From NCBI RefSeq assembly GCF_003121485.1, contig NZ_QAVX01000019.1:1-64000 (forward strand): a stretch of DNA of 64,000 nucleotides. Reading direction: 5' to 3'. The stretch comes from Dyella sp. C11 (GTDB taxonomy: Bacteria > Pseudomonadota > Gammaproteobacteria > Xanthomonadales > Rhodanobacteraceae). Of this stretch, positions 1 to 8,704 are shown piece after piece. Below the pieces are notes generated by a model. The model was given only the letters and a program-made list of their open reading frames with translations, was not told the origin of the DNA and did not search any database. Each line of letters opens with the position of its first letter. Positions within the stretch are counted from its first letter, which is position 1. A program made the position numbers and the translations under genes.

Positions 1-355
1 GGACGGAAGGCGCGTCATCCGGGGTGCCCTTCTCTTTGGTTACTTTCTCTTGGGCAAGCAAGAGAAAGTGACCCGGCGATCGGCAGATCGTCGGAAGCCC
101 GCGGCAGGCGAGCCAGGTCGCGGCGACGCTTCAACTGAGCGACGGAGCCAAAAGCAAAGTCACTGGATGACCGGCCCTTCGGCCGTTGAAAGGCTCCTCC
201 CGCCTTCGCGGGAATGACGGTGAGGGATAGAGACCTTATCGCGAGCGCCCACCCCTCCCCCCAACCCTCTCCCCAAAAGGGAGAGGGAAAAATAGACGCG
301 CACCGCCACACCCTTGGCGTACCATCCTCCCCACACTCGTTCGAAAGGCCCGAAC
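1..355. repeat. Repeat-rich intergenic region at left edge
   Basis: No gene is supported here. Three palindromes are visible. The first is a 15-bp stem with one mismatch (38-52 with 59-73), of the TTACTTTCTCTTG-loop-CAAGAGAAAGT type that is dispersed in many beta- and gammaproteobacterial genomes. The second is CCCGC-CTTC-GCGGG at 199-212, part of the common 'cgggaatgac' repeat. The third is CCCTCTCCC/GGGAGAGGG at 265-287. The last lies about 70 bp before the LysR start. Reading frames crossing this region have no recognisable domain and are treated as spurious. Confidence 0.6.
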
Positions 356-1273
356 ATGTTGTCAGAGGATGAACTGGCACTGCTGGAGGCCATCCGCGAA
401 AGCGGCAGCCTGTCGCGCGCCGCCGCGCGGCTCGGCAAAGCACCCTCCACCATTTCGCACGCCGCGCGCCAGCTCGAGACACGCTTCGACGCCCTGCTCT
501 TCGACCGCCGCCGTTACCGTTTGCAGCTGACCCCTGCCGGCCAGTTGCTCGCCAATGAAGCCGCGCGATTGATGCAGGACGTCTCCCGCCTCAGCCGTCG
601 CGTCAGGCAAATCGCCAGCGGCTGGGAAGATCGGCTGTGGATCGTCACCGACGAAATCCTCGAATTCGAGTTGTTCGCCCCGGTGATCCGTTCCTTCGAT
701 GCCCTGCAGTCAGGCGTTGCGCTGCGCATGACGCACGAAGTGCTTGGAGGCACATGGGAGGCGCTGCGCGAAGGGCGAGCCGACCTCATCATCGGTGCCA
801 CCAACGAGCCACCCGCCATTCCGAAGCTCCGCTGGTTCGAGCTGGGCGTGATGGAGTGGGTGTTCGCCGTGTCGCCTCGCCATCCGCTGGCCAAGGCAGC
901 GGAGCCGCTGGAGCGCGAAGTGGTGGCGCGTCATCGCAGCGTGGTCGTTGCCGATTCCTCACGCAGTTCCGCCGGCCGCGCTTACGGCCTGGTGGGTGGG
1001 CAGGCCACGCTGGCCGTGCCCAGCATGGCGGCGAAGATCCTCGCGCAACGCGAAGCCCTGGGCGTCGGCTGGTTGCCGCGTCATCGCGTGGCCGGCCTGC
1101 TCAAGCGCGGCGAACTCGTCGAGAAACGCATGGCCGATCCGCGTGAACCCAATACGCTCTATGTGGCATGGCGCGGCGACCAGGAAGGTCGCGCCCAGTC
1201 GTGGTGGCTGGAACAACTGAAACAGCCACGCCTGGCGAAGCGGCTGGTACGCGGCGTGGAGATCAACACCTGA
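356..1273 (+). CDS. LysR-family transcriptional regulator
   Basis: A 305-residue DNA-binding regulator. The N-terminal winged helix-turn-helix (about residues 1-60) contains the typical 'SGSLSRAAARLGKAPSTISHAARQLE' region, shown here by SLSRAAARLGKAPSTIS. The rest is a periplasmic-binding-like effector domain with the usual C-terminal 'LGVGWLPRH' segment. I chose the ATG at 356 because the HTH begins right after it; an in-frame ATG at 314 would add 14 residues with no domain content. The next gene, a VOC protein, starts 49 bp downstream and may be cotranscribed. LysR regulators usually control a divergent gene, but the upstream neighbour lies outside the window, so the target is unknown. Confidence 0.9.
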   Translation: MLSEDELALLEAIRESGSLSRAAARLGKAPSTISHAARQLETRFDALLFDRRRYRLQLTPAGQLLANEAARLMQDVSRLSRRVRQIASGWEDRLWIVTDEILEFELFAPVIRSFDALQSGVALRMTHEVLGGTWEALREGRADLIIGATNEPPAIPKLRWFELGVMEWVFAVSPRHPLAKAAEPLEREVVARHRSVVVADSSRSSAGRAYGLVGGQATLAVPSMAAKILAQREALGVGWLPRHRVAGLLKRGELVEKRMADPREPNTLYVAWRGDQEGRAQSWWLEQLKQPRLAKRLVRGVEINT

Positions 1274-1322
1274 GCGCGATGCGCGGCATTGCCGAAGAAA
1301 CGGGCTCGACAGGAGCGCCTGC

Positions 1323-1745
1323 ATGATTACCAATCGATCCATGCCACCCGGCGTCATCATTCCCGAGCTGGCCTATGACGACGTCATCGTGGCATCCGAA
1401 TGGCTGTGCCGCGCGCTGGGCTTTCGCGAGCGGTTGCGTATAGGTGACCACCGCGTGCAGCTCACCTTTGATGGCGCGTCCATCGTCGTCACGGAGCGCC
1501 TGAGCGACGACGCGCCTGGCGATACGACACACGCGGTGATGGTCCACGTTGCCGATGTCGACCAGCATCACGCGCAAGCCAAAGCCGCAGGCGCACAGAT
1601 ATTGCAACCGCCTACTGACTACCCTTACGGCGAACGCCAGTATGCTCTGGAAGATCCTGGCGGCCATCGCTGGAAATTCTCGCAATCGATTGCCGACGTC
1701 GATCCCGGTCTTTGGGGCGGCACGCTGATCACCGATACACCTTGA
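1323..1745 (+). CDS. VOC-family (glyoxalase/bleomycin-resistance-like) protein
   Basis: A 140-residue protein with a single vicinal-oxygen-chelate fold: an N-terminal 'PELAYDDVIVASEWLCRALGF' type beta-alpha-beta start, and a C-terminal 'DPGGHRWKFSQ' segment typical of family members that bind ligands or a metal. Substrate cannot be read from sequence; members include lyases, dioxygenases and antibiotic-binding proteins. The gene lies between a LysR regulator and an antiporter gene 12 bp downstream, all on the plus strand, so the three may form one transcription unit. Family assignment is firm; function is unknown. Confidence 0.85.
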   Translation: MITNRSMPPGVIIPELAYDDVIVASEWLCRALGFRERLRIGDHRVQLTFDGASIVVTERLSDDAPGDTTHAVMVHVADVDQHHAQAKAAGAQILQPPTDYPYGERQYALEDPGGHRWKFSQSIADVDPGLWGGTLITDTP

Positions 1746-1757
1746 GCCGGAGCAACC

Positions 1758-2912
1758 ATGACCCTCGACTCGCCTCGCCCTGCTGGGCTGCCCGTATTCA
1801 ACGCCAAGATGCTGATCCGGCCGGCAGCCGCTTGGCTCACCGTGGCGTTGTTCCTTATTTTCGGCTCGGACTGGATGCAGCATCTGAGCCGCCACGAAAT
1901 CGGCCTCTCGCTGTTCGCGTGGCTGTTCTTCGTCATCGTGTGGGGTTCGTTCGGCGTGGTGCACGAGGCGGAGGAGCTGGCGCACCTGCTGGGTGAACCG
2001 GTGGGCACCTTGGTGCTCACCCTGTCCATCGTGCTGATCGAGGTGGTGCTGATTTCCGCCGTGATGCTGGGTGCCGGCGATACCGCCACGCTGGCGCGCG
2101 ACACGATGTTCGCGGTGTTGATGATCGTGCTCAACGGCGTGGTGGGATTGGGGTTGCTGATAGGCGGCATACGACATCACGAGCAGGCGTACAACCTGCA
2201 CGGTGCCTCGGCGTTCCTCGCCGTGATCATCCCGCTGGCGACCATCGCCCTGGTGCTGCCCAATTTCACCGCATCGACGCACGACGGCACGCTCACACCC
2301 GTGCAGGCGGTGTGCTTCTCCATTCTTACCATCGGGCTGTACGGCTTGTTCCTGTGGCTGCAGACAGGTCGCCACAAGGGCTACTTCATCGCGCCACGTT
2401 CGGATACCGACGCCAACGTGCCGGAAGAGGTGCCGCCACCGCCGCCGCGTCCGCGCAAGGGCGAAATGGCTATCCACCTGGTGTTGTTGCTGGTCAACAT
2501 CCTGCCGATCGTGATCCTGTCCAAGAGCCTGGCCAAGGTGCTTGATTACGGCATTGCCGCCACCGGCGCGCCGCATGCGCTGGGCGGCATCATCATCGCC
2601 ATGCTGGTGTTCACGCCCGAAGGCATTTCGGCACTTATCGCGATTCGTCGCGACGAGCTCACGCGCGCCATCAACCTGTGCCTGGGCGGCGCGGCATCCA
2701 CGGTGGGCCTTACCGTACCTGCGGTGCTGGCGATTGGCCTGTTCACGGGCAAACCCGTGGTGCTGGGCCTGCCATCGGCGAGCATCGTGCTGCTCTCCTC
2801 GACCCTGGTGCTGAGCACGCTGACGTTTTCCGGCTGGCGCACCACCATGCTTGAAGGCGCGGTGCACCTGTCGATGTTTGCCGTGTTTCTGGTGCTGGTC
2901 TTCAGCCCTTAG
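1758..2912 (+). CDS. chaA: ChaA-type calcium/sodium:proton antiporter
   Basis: A 384-residue inner-membrane protein with about ten to eleven hydrophobic segments and two Na_Ca_ex-type repeats, as in Ca2+/H+ antiporters. The acidic motif 'VHEAEELAHLLGEPVGTL' (about residues 70-87) and the matching second-half motif 'FTPEGISALIAIRRDELTRAINL' region are the alpha repeats that carry ions. A short Pro-rich hydrophilic linker separates the halves (about residues 215-235). Length and order match ChaA, which exports Ca2+/Na+/K+ at alkaline pH. A GGAG ribosome site precedes the ATG. It follows the VOC gene by 12 bp. Confidence 0.9.
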   Translation: MTLDSPRPAGLPVFNAKMLIRPAAAWLTVALFLIFGSDWMQHLSRHEIGLSLFAWLFFVIVWGSFGVVHEAEELAHLLGEPVGTLVLTLSIVLIEVVLISAVMLGAGDTATLARDTMFAVLMIVLNGVVGLGLLIGGIRHHEQAYNLHGASAFLAVIIPLATIALVLPNFTASTHDGTLTPVQAVCFSILTIGLYGLFLWLQTGRHKGYFIAPRSDTDANVPEEVPPPPPRPRKGEMAIHLVLLLVNILPIVILSKSLAKVLDYGIAATGAPHALGGIIIAMLVFTPEGISALIAIRRDELTRAINLCLGGAASTVGLTVPAVLAIGLFTGKPVVLGLPSASIVLLSSTLVLSTLTFSGWRTTMLEGAVHLSMFAVFLVLVFSP

Positions 2913-2960
2913 CGCCACTGGCAGCCGGGCGTGCCTGCCTTGGGCACGTCCGGCAAATGC

Positions 2961-3947
2961 TCATGCTGACTTCGCGCCAGCGCGCACAAGGTAATACACG
3001 GCGAACATGCCCTGCGGATCGGTCCACTCGTGGGCGATGGACAGCCCGGCCTTGCCGGCAAGCGCAGCGAAATCCTCGGGCGAATACTTGCAGCTGTATT
3101 CCACCTGCATCGCCTCTTCCGCAGCGAAACTCACCTGCTGCTTGCCCACACGAACCTTTTGATCGCGCGTGCTGACGATGAAGGTTTCGATACGTCCGAT
3201 CATCGCGTTGTAGTGCGCACGATGGCGGAAGCCCGACAGGTCGAAGTCGCTGCCGATTTCACGATTCAGGCGTACCAGCATGTTGAGCGTGAACTCGGCG
3301 GTGACACCGGCCTTGTCGTTGTACGCCGCCTCGATGGTCGCCGTGTCTTTCTTCAGGTCCGCGCCAATCAGGATGCCGCCGTTGTCGCCCATTTCGCCGC
3401 GCATCTTGCGCAGCAGTTCGGCGGCTTCCCGCGCTTCGAAATTACCGATGGTGGAACCCGGGAAATAGATCACCGTGCGGCGCGGTGCGCGCGGTGGAAT
3501 CGGCAAGCGCAACGGACGCGTGAAGTCGGCATGCAGCGCCTGCACCGGCACATTGGGGAAGCGCGTATTCAACGCCTGCGTGCTGTTGCGCAGCGGCTCA
3601 GGGGAAATCTCCACCGGCACGTAGGACACCGGCGCGTGCAGGTGTTCCAGCAGCATGCGGGTCTTGATGGCGTTGCCACTGCCGTATTCGACCAGGCGCA
3701 CGTCCGCGCCAAGCACATCGGCGATTTCGCCCGAATGGACATCCATCAGCGCGATCTCGCTGCGCGTCAGGTAGTACTCGGGTTGTTCACAGATATCCTC
3801 GAACAACTGCGAGCCGCGCTCGTCGTAGAACAACCACGACGGCAGGCGCTTGGGCTTGGCACGCAGGCCACGTTGAACAATGCCGACCAGGTCGTCGACG
3901 GGTGGGCGACGGTCGTCGTCGCGAATTTCACAGGCTTGCACACTCAT
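2961..3947 (-). CDS. egtD: L-histidine N-alpha-methyltransferase, ergothioneine biosynthesis
   Basis: A 328-residue SAM-dependent methyltransferase that trimethylates histidine to hercynine, the first step of ergothioneine synthesis. It shows the family start 'LPSWLFYDERGSQLFEDI', the substrate-site segment 'PEYYLTRSEIALM', the SAM loop 'LVEYGSGNAIKTRMLL', and 'YFPGSTIGNF'. Its start codon overlaps the egtB stop in an ATGA (3944-3947), so the two are translationally coupled. The in-frame upstream ATG at 4163 lies inside egtB and is rejected. No egtA, egtC or egtE is adjacent. Confidence 0.95.
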   Translation of the reverse strand: MSVQACEIRDDDRRPPVDDLVGIVQRGLRAKPKRLPSWLFYDERGSQLFEDICEQPEYYLTRSEIALMDVHSGEIADVLGADVRLVEYGSGNAIKTRMLLEHLHAPVSYVPVEISPEPLRNSTQALNTRFPNVPVQALHADFTRPLRLPIPPRAPRRTVIYFPGSTIGNFEAREAAELLRKMRGEMGDNGGILIGADLKKDTATIEAAYNDKAGVTAEFTLNMLVRLNREIGSDFDLSGFRHRAHYNAMIGRIETFIVSTRDQKVRVGKQQVSFAAEEAMQVEYSCKYSPEDFAALAGKAGLSIAHEWTDPQGMFAVYYLVRAGAKSA

Positions 3948-5197
3948 CGATCCTGCCCCAGGCGAATCCCCATGAACTGCCAGCGCGCATGGGGAGGAAA
4001 AAAATTCCGGTAACTGGCACGCAGGTGCTCGCGCGGCGTGGCACACGAGCCACCGCGCAACACCCATTGCCCATTCATGAACTTGCCGTTGTATTCGCCC
4101 AGTGCGCCGGCAAGCGGCTTGAAACCGGGATAGCTGACGTACGGCGATGCGGTCCATTCCCACACATCACCAAACATTTGCAGCAACCCCTCGCCTGCCG
4201 TGGCGGCTTGAGGATGGAAGGTCAACGCGTCCAGCAAATTGCCTTGTACCGGCAACGAGGCGGCGGCGTTCTCCCATTCGGCTTCGGTGGGCAACCGCGC
4301 ACCCGCCCAGCGGGCATAGGCGTCGGCTTCGAAATAGCTGACGTGGCTGACCGGCGCGTCCGGATCGATGGGTTGCACGCCCGCCAGGGTGAATTCGCTG
4401 GACATGTCTTCCTGCCAATAGAACGGGCGCTGCCACTGCTCGCGCTTGATGGTGTCCCAACCTTCGGACAGCCACAGCGACGGCTCGTCGTAGCCGCCGT
4501 CGCGAATGAATTCGGCGTATTCCGCGTTGGTCACCGGGCGATTGGCCAGCGCATGCGGCTGCAGCAACGCGCGATGGCGAGGCAACTCGTTGTCGAACGC
4601 AAAACCGGGGCCTTGATGCCCCATCTCCACAACGCCCTCGCGGCCCGGAATGAACTCCAGCGGCACGGACGACGTCGCCGACGACGTCACCAGCGGCGCC
4701 GTGTACGCGGGCAGCAGCGGATTGCTGAAGAAGGCGTGCTTGATGTCGGTGACCAGCAGCTCCTGATGCTGCTGTTCGTGCTCAAGGCCCAGCTCGATGA
4801 CGTCGACCGTCGTGGCATCCACGCCCCGCGCCAGCCACTCGCACAGCGCCTCGTCCACCCGTTCGCGGTAGTCGCGTATCTGCGCGACGCCCGGACGCGA
4901 AAGCAGGCCACGACGCGGGCGTGCATGCATCGGCCCGACCGTCTGGTAGTAAGAGTTGAACAGGTAATTCCATTCCGGATGCGACGAGCGATAGTCCGGA
5001 TTGCGCTCCAGCACGAAGCGCTCGAAGAACCAGGTGGTGTGCGCAAGATGCCACTTTGTCGGACTGGCGTCCGGCATCGATTGCACCATCATGTCTTCGG
5101 GGGTGAGCGACGCGCACAGGGCATTGCTGCGGGAGCGGATTCTCCGGTATCGCAGCATCAGCGCCTCGGCTTGGGTGGCCGACTGCGCCAGGGTCAT
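3944..5197 (-). CDS. egtB: Ergothioneine sulfoxide synthase EgtB
   Basis: A 417-residue non-haem iron enzyme that oxidatively couples hercynine to a sulfur donor. The N-terminal DinB-like bundle supplies the iron ligands: His in 'KWHLAHTTWFFE' (about residue 53) and the HxxxHxE motif 'HEQQHQE' (His140, His144). The C-terminal half is a formylglycine-generating-enzyme/sulfatase-modifying fold ending 'RGGSCATPREHLRASYRNFF'. It is the first gene of the egtB-egtD operon. Whether it uses cysteine or gamma-glutamylcysteine cannot be told here; the absence of egtA and egtC nearby suggests a direct-cysteine type or genes elsewhere. Confidence 0.94.
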   Translation of the reverse strand: MTLAQSATQAEALMLRYRRIRSRSNALCASLTPEDMMVQSMPDASPTKWHLAHTTWFFERFVLERNPDYRSSHPEWNYLFNSYYQTVGPMHARPRRGLLSRPGVAQIRDYRERVDEALCEWLARGVDATTVDVIELGLEHEQQHQELLVTDIKHAFFSNPLLPAYTAPLVTSSATSSVPLEFIPGREGVVEMGHQGPGFAFDNELPRHRALLQPHALANRPVTNAEYAEFIRDGGYDEPSLWLSEGWDTIKREQWQRPFYWQEDMSSEFTLAGVQPIDPDAPVSHVSYFEADAYARWAGARLPTEAEWENAAASLPVQGNLLDALTFHPQAATAGEGLLQMFGDVWEWTASPYVSYPGFKPLAGALGEYNGKFMNGQWVLRGGSCATPREHLRASYRNFFPPHARWQFMGIRLGQDR

Positions 5198-5378
5198 CGC
5201 TGCCCCCGGCGTCCAGATACGCGGGTGCCGTCCTTGCGATATGGACCGGCAAGACTCGTTCTGAGGGAGGGGCGTTTTGACATGCCGGCACCATGCCGGA
5301 GGAAGCGTTCAGTCCGTGTGATGTGGGGATGGCGAAAACTTGACAGCACCCGCCCCCATTCACGACGCAGCGCATCAC

Positions 5379-5411
5379 AAAAAAAGAAGCCCGGCACAAA
5401 GGCCGGGCTTC
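5379..5411 (-). terminator. Rho-independent terminator of the 5435-5776 gene
   Basis: Read on the minus strand, GAAGCCCGGC (5411-5402) pairs perfectly with GCCGGGCTTC (5395-5386) around a 6-nt loop, followed by seven T (5385-5379). It lies 24 bp after the stop of the small secreted-protein gene and upstream of egtB. Confidence 0.9.
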
Positions 5412-5434
5412 TTCATGTCGACGTGCGACGTCGC

Positions 5435-5776
5435 TTAGTGACCGTAGTAACGGTAACCGCCGCGATAGTAGTAGCCGCCACGGTGGTAGTAGCCCGGGTG
5501 GCCGCCGACCACGACGGCTGCACCCACGGCCGGGCCGTACACCACCGGTGCCGGAGCACCGTAGTAGACGGGCGCCGGAGCCGGCGCGTAGACGACCGGC
5601 GGGGGCGGTGCGTAAACCACCGGAGCCGGTGCGTAGTAACCCACGCCCACGGCCGGCAGACCGATACCCACGTTCAAGCTGACATGGCCTGCGAACGCCG
5701 GGGCAACGGCGGCGCAGCCGACCAGCATGGCCGTGGCCAATGCAACACGCTTGATGGTGGAAATCTTCTTGTTCAT
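5435..5776 (-). CDS. Small exported Tyr/Pro/Ala-rich protein
   Basis: A 113-residue protein with a clear Sec signal peptide (KK at residues 3-4, hydrophobic core, AFA cleavage site near residue 29). The mature part is low complexity: repeats of the type 'YAPAPVVYAPPPPVVYAP' followed by Gly/Tyr/His/Arg-rich 'YYHRGGYYYRGGYRYYGH'. Such small Y/P-rich envelope proteins are common in Xanthomonadales and have no known function. It stands alone with its own terminator (5379-5411) and a GGGAG ribosome site about 10 nt before the ATG. No catalytic motif is visible. Confidence 0.8.
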   Translation of the reverse strand: MNKKISTIKRVALATAMLVGCAAVAPAFAGHVSLNVGIGLPAVGVGYYAPAPVVYAPPPPVVYAPAPAPVYYGAPAPVVYGPAVGAAVVVGGHPGYYHRGGYYYRGGYRYYGH

Positions 5777-5900
5777 AAGGTTTGTCTCCCAAGGGAGGCT
5801 TGATTCCGACAGGGAATGCTTCTTCCCCTATCGCTCTTTGCCGGGATCAATGCTGTGACTTTTGCGCTGAATCCGGACTGAGTAGAAACCGTGAAAATGC

Positions 5901-8108
5901 TTAACGGCGGCGCTGGTTCCTGACGTGGTTCACACTGTCGCCCCAGGGCGAATCGCCGGTCGATTCCTTGGGATGCAGGCGCAGCAGCCAGCAGCCGTGA
6001 ATGTCCGAGCGACGGGTGAAATCGAACGGGATACTGGGCGCACTCCAGTCCTCGATCCTGAACTGTTCGGCCAGTGCCTCGGTGTTCAGTTTGAAGCGCC
6101 GGAAGTTGTTGGAAAACACGATGACGCCGTCGCTGGTGAGCCGCTCCCCACAGGCCTGCAGCAGCGCGACGTGATCGCGCTGGACGTCGAAATCCTCCGC
6201 TCGCTTGGAGTTGGAGAACGTCGGTGGGTCCACATAGATCACGCCGTAACGCTCGCGCTCCTGGCGCAGGAAGGTCAGCGCGTCGGACTGCATCAGGCGA
6301 TGCTTGCCGCCGGTGAATCCGTTCAGTGCCAGGTTGCGTGACGCCCAGTCCAGATAGGTGGCCGACAGATCGACGCTGGTGGTGTCGCGTGCACCACCGT
6401 CGGCGGCATAGACGCTGGCCGTGGCCGTATAGGCGAACAGGTTGAGGAAGCGCTTGCCCGACGCCAGTTCGCGCAGCTTGGCGCGCACCAGGCGGTGGTC
6501 GATGAACAGGCCGGTGTCCAGGTAATCGGTCAGGTTCACCAGGAATTGCAGGCCGCCTTCGGCGACCTCGATGAACTCGCCTCGCTGGTCGAACTGGCCG
6601 TACTTGGAACCACCCTTGCCCCGCTCACGGGTTTTCAGCGCGATGCGATCACGCGGTACGCCCAGCACCTCGCCCGCCACGCGAACGATTTCGCGCAGGC
6701 GCTGGCGGGCCGTTTCCACGGGAATCTCGGCGGGTGCGCGGTACTCCTGGATGTGCAGCCAGGGCTGGCCCTTGTCGCCACCATAGACATCGACGGCGGC
6801 GGCGTATTCGGGCAGATCCTGGTCGTACGCGCGCCAGCAGTGGATGCCTTCGCGTTCCAGGCGCTTGCGCAGGTGACGCAGATTCTTTTCCAGTCGGTTG
6901 CGCAACATCTGCGCACCTTCCGACAGCGGTTTCGCTTCCCGCGGCGCCTCGCTGCGTGCGTGCAGTTCGAAGATCAGCAGCACGGTTTCCAGTGCGCCGT
7001 TGTAGAGGGCGTATTTCTTCTCCGCCCGCAACGGAATCGCCTGGCCCAGTTCCACGTCGCCCGCCAGCACGGCGGCACGCCAGCCGGCGAAGCGCTCGCG
7101 GAAGGTTTCACCCAGCGAGCGGTACAGGCGTGGCATCTCGGCTCGGTCGCCCAGGCGCTCGCCATAAGGCGGATTGGTGATGACCAGGCCACGCGTGTAG
7201 CCAGGCGGCGGCGACACATGTGTCACGTCATGCTTGTCCAGCGTCATGAAGCCGGACACGCCCGCCTCCTGCGCATTGCGCTTGGCGGTCTGCACCATGC
7301 GCGGGTCGGCATCGCTGCCGAAGAAGCAGGCGCGCAGTGCTCGCAGGCCGGTTTCCGCACGCTGGCGCGCTTCGTCCAGCAGGCTGCGCCACACCGCGAT
7401 GTCGTGCTGCGCCCAACCCAGGAAGCCGTAGTAGTCGCGATGCAGGCCCGGCGCCACACCGGCGGCCATCCACGCACCTTCGATCAACAGCGTGCCGGAA
7501 CCGCACATGGGATCGAGCAGCGCGCCGCCTTCGGCATAGACCTCCGGCCAGCGGGCACGGATCAACATGGCCGCCGCCAGGTTTTCCTTCAGCGGCGCTT
7601 CGCCTTGCAGTTCGCGCCAGCCACGTCGGTGAAGTGGCGCACCGGCCAGGTCGATGGACAGCGTGGCGCGATCGCGGCGCAAACGCAGGTTGATGCGCAC
7701 GTCCGGCTCGTCGGTATCCACGTCGGGGCGCGAACCGTCGCGCTGGCGGAACTGGTCCACCACGGCGTCCTTCACGCGCTGCGCAATGAACTGGCTGTGG
7801 GTCAGCTTGCTCTGCGCCGAGTTGGCGTCCACCGCCAGCGTGGCGCGCGGGCCGAGGTGCTGGGACCAGTCGATGGCCTGCACGCCGGCATAGAGCGCGT
7901 CGTCAGTCGATGCGTCGAACTCGGCCAGCGGCAGAAGCACGCGACTGGCCAGGCGGGACCACAGACAGGCCCGATAGGCGGTTTCCAGCGTGCCGGAGAA
8001 ATGCACGCCGGCAAGCGCCTCGCGCACGTCGGCGGCGCCCAGCGCAACCAGCTCGTCGCGCAGCAGGTATTCCAGGCCCTTCGGGCAGGTGGCGAAGAAG
8101 GCGCTCAT
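5901..8108 (-). CDS. rlmL: Bifunctional 23S rRNA m2G2445/m7G2069 methyltransferase RlmKL
   Basis: A 735-residue two-enzyme fusion. The N-terminal part has a THUMP domain (about residues 45-155) and a methyltransferase with 'LLDPMCGSGTLLIEGA' and the guanine-N2 motif 'ITNPPYGERLGD' (RlmL, m2G2445). The C-terminal half has a second Rossmann methyltransferase with 'FLNLFAYTATASVYAADGG' and 'VDPPTFSNSKR' (RlmK, m7G2069). Length is normal for the gammaproteobacterial fusion. Its ATG overlaps the stop of the upstream hydrolase gene in an ATGA (8105-8108). Confidence 0.96.
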   Translation of the reverse strand: MSAFFATCPKGLEYLLRDELVALGAADVREALAGVHFSGTLETAYRACLWSRLASRVLLPLAEFDASTDDALYAGVQAIDWSQHLGPRATLAVDANSAQSKLTHSQFIAQRVKDAVVDQFRQRDGSRPDVDTDEPDVRINLRLRRDRATLSIDLAGAPLHRRGWRELQGEAPLKENLAAAMLIRARWPEVYAEGGALLDPMCGSGTLLIEGAWMAAGVAPGLHRDYYGFLGWAQHDIAVWRSLLDEARQRAETGLRALRACFFGSDADPRMVQTAKRNAQEAGVSGFMTLDKHDVTHVSPPPGYTRGLVITNPPYGERLGDRAEMPRLYRSLGETFRERFAGWRAAVLAGDVELGQAIPLRAEKKYALYNGALETVLLIFELHARSEAPREAKPLSEGAQMLRNRLEKNLRHLRKRLEREGIHCWRAYDQDLPEYAAAVDVYGGDKGQPWLHIQEYRAPAEIPVETARQRLREIVRVAGEVLGVPRDRIALKTRERGKGGSKYGQFDQRGEFIEVAEGGLQFLVNLTDYLDTGLFIDHRLVRAKLRELASGKRFLNLFAYTATASVYAADGGARDTTSVDLSATYLDWASRNLALNGFTGGKHRLMQSDALTFLRQERERYGVIYVDPPTFSNSKRAEDFDVQRDHVALLQACGERLTSDGVIVFSNNFRRFKLNTEALAEQFRIEDWSAPSIPFDFTRRSDIHGCWLLRLHPKESTGDSPWGDSVNHVRNQRRR

Positions 8109-8626
8109 GCGGCCAGCCCGGTGAGGAACAGGCCGAACTGCTCGACGATGCGGTCCACGCTGTCTCCCAGGCGATGGTCGTCATCGACCACGATCAGTGG
8201 CAGGCGACGACGGCCTGCGAAGGCGACTACGCCTCCCGGCGGGCAAACGTCATCGCGCCAGCCGTGATAGAGCACGGAGGGCACGCCCTCGGCGACGTCA
8301 AAAGCCTGGCGATAACCGGGAATCTCGCTGGGCGTGGCCAGCAGGAACAAACCAGCCACCGGCCGCTGCAGCGAGGCCAGCCCGGACACGAACGCGCCCA
8401 TGCTCGACCCCACCAGCACCGGCGGCGCGTCCAGCGCGTCGATGGCCGCCACCAGGCGTTGCAGGCGCGGATCCACCGAACCGGCGTAACCCGGCGCGTC
8501 GTCCGCACGGTAGTCGGGGCGCTGGGTTTTCCAGCCCAGGGACTCGGCGAAAGCGGCCAGGACGCTGACCTTGGTGGCATCCGGACCGGAGTCCGAGCCA
8601 TGCGAAAGAATGATCTGGCCGCCCAT
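8105..8626 (-). CDS. Small alpha/beta-hydrolase
   Basis: A 173-residue single-domain hydrolase. The start 'IILSHGSDSG' supplies the oxyanion-hole strand, 'LVGSSMGAFVSGLA' the nucleophile elbow (G-S-S-M-G), and 'DDDHRLGDSVD' the late catalytic histidine. It resembles short YcjY/YqiA-like esterases of unknown substrate. It is cotranscribed and translationally coupled with rlmKL (4-bp overlap). The AmpD-like gene diverges 78 bp away. Confidence 0.8.
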   Translation of the reverse strand: MGGQIILSHGSDSGPDATKVSVLAAFAESLGWKTQRPDYRADDAPGYAGSVDPRLQRLVAAIDALDAPPVLVGSSMGAFVSGLASLQRPVAGLFLLATPSEIPGYRQAFDVAEGVPSVLYHGWRDDVCPPGGVVAFAGRRRLPLIVVDDDHRLGDSVDRIVEQFGLFLTGLAA

Positions 8627-8704
8627 TGCGGACTCCGCTACGACATTTTCAGGCCGCGCATCGTAACAGGCGACGTCTCAATCGACGGTCGTTAGACTCC
8701 CGGC

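Noticed and set aside
1263..2918. Long minus-strand open frame (551 codons) across the VOC and ChaA genes
   Set aside because: It is antisense to two clear protein families, His/Gln/Arg-rich as expected from GC-rich shadow frames, and has no domain.
3902..5803. Long plus-strand open frame (633 codons) over egtBD
   Set aside because: Antisense shadow of egtB/egtD and the small secreted protein; composition is arginine-rich and without motifs.
6495..8267. Long plus-strand open frame (590 codons) over rlmKL
   Set aside because: Antisense shadow of a well-supported rRNA methyltransferase gene.
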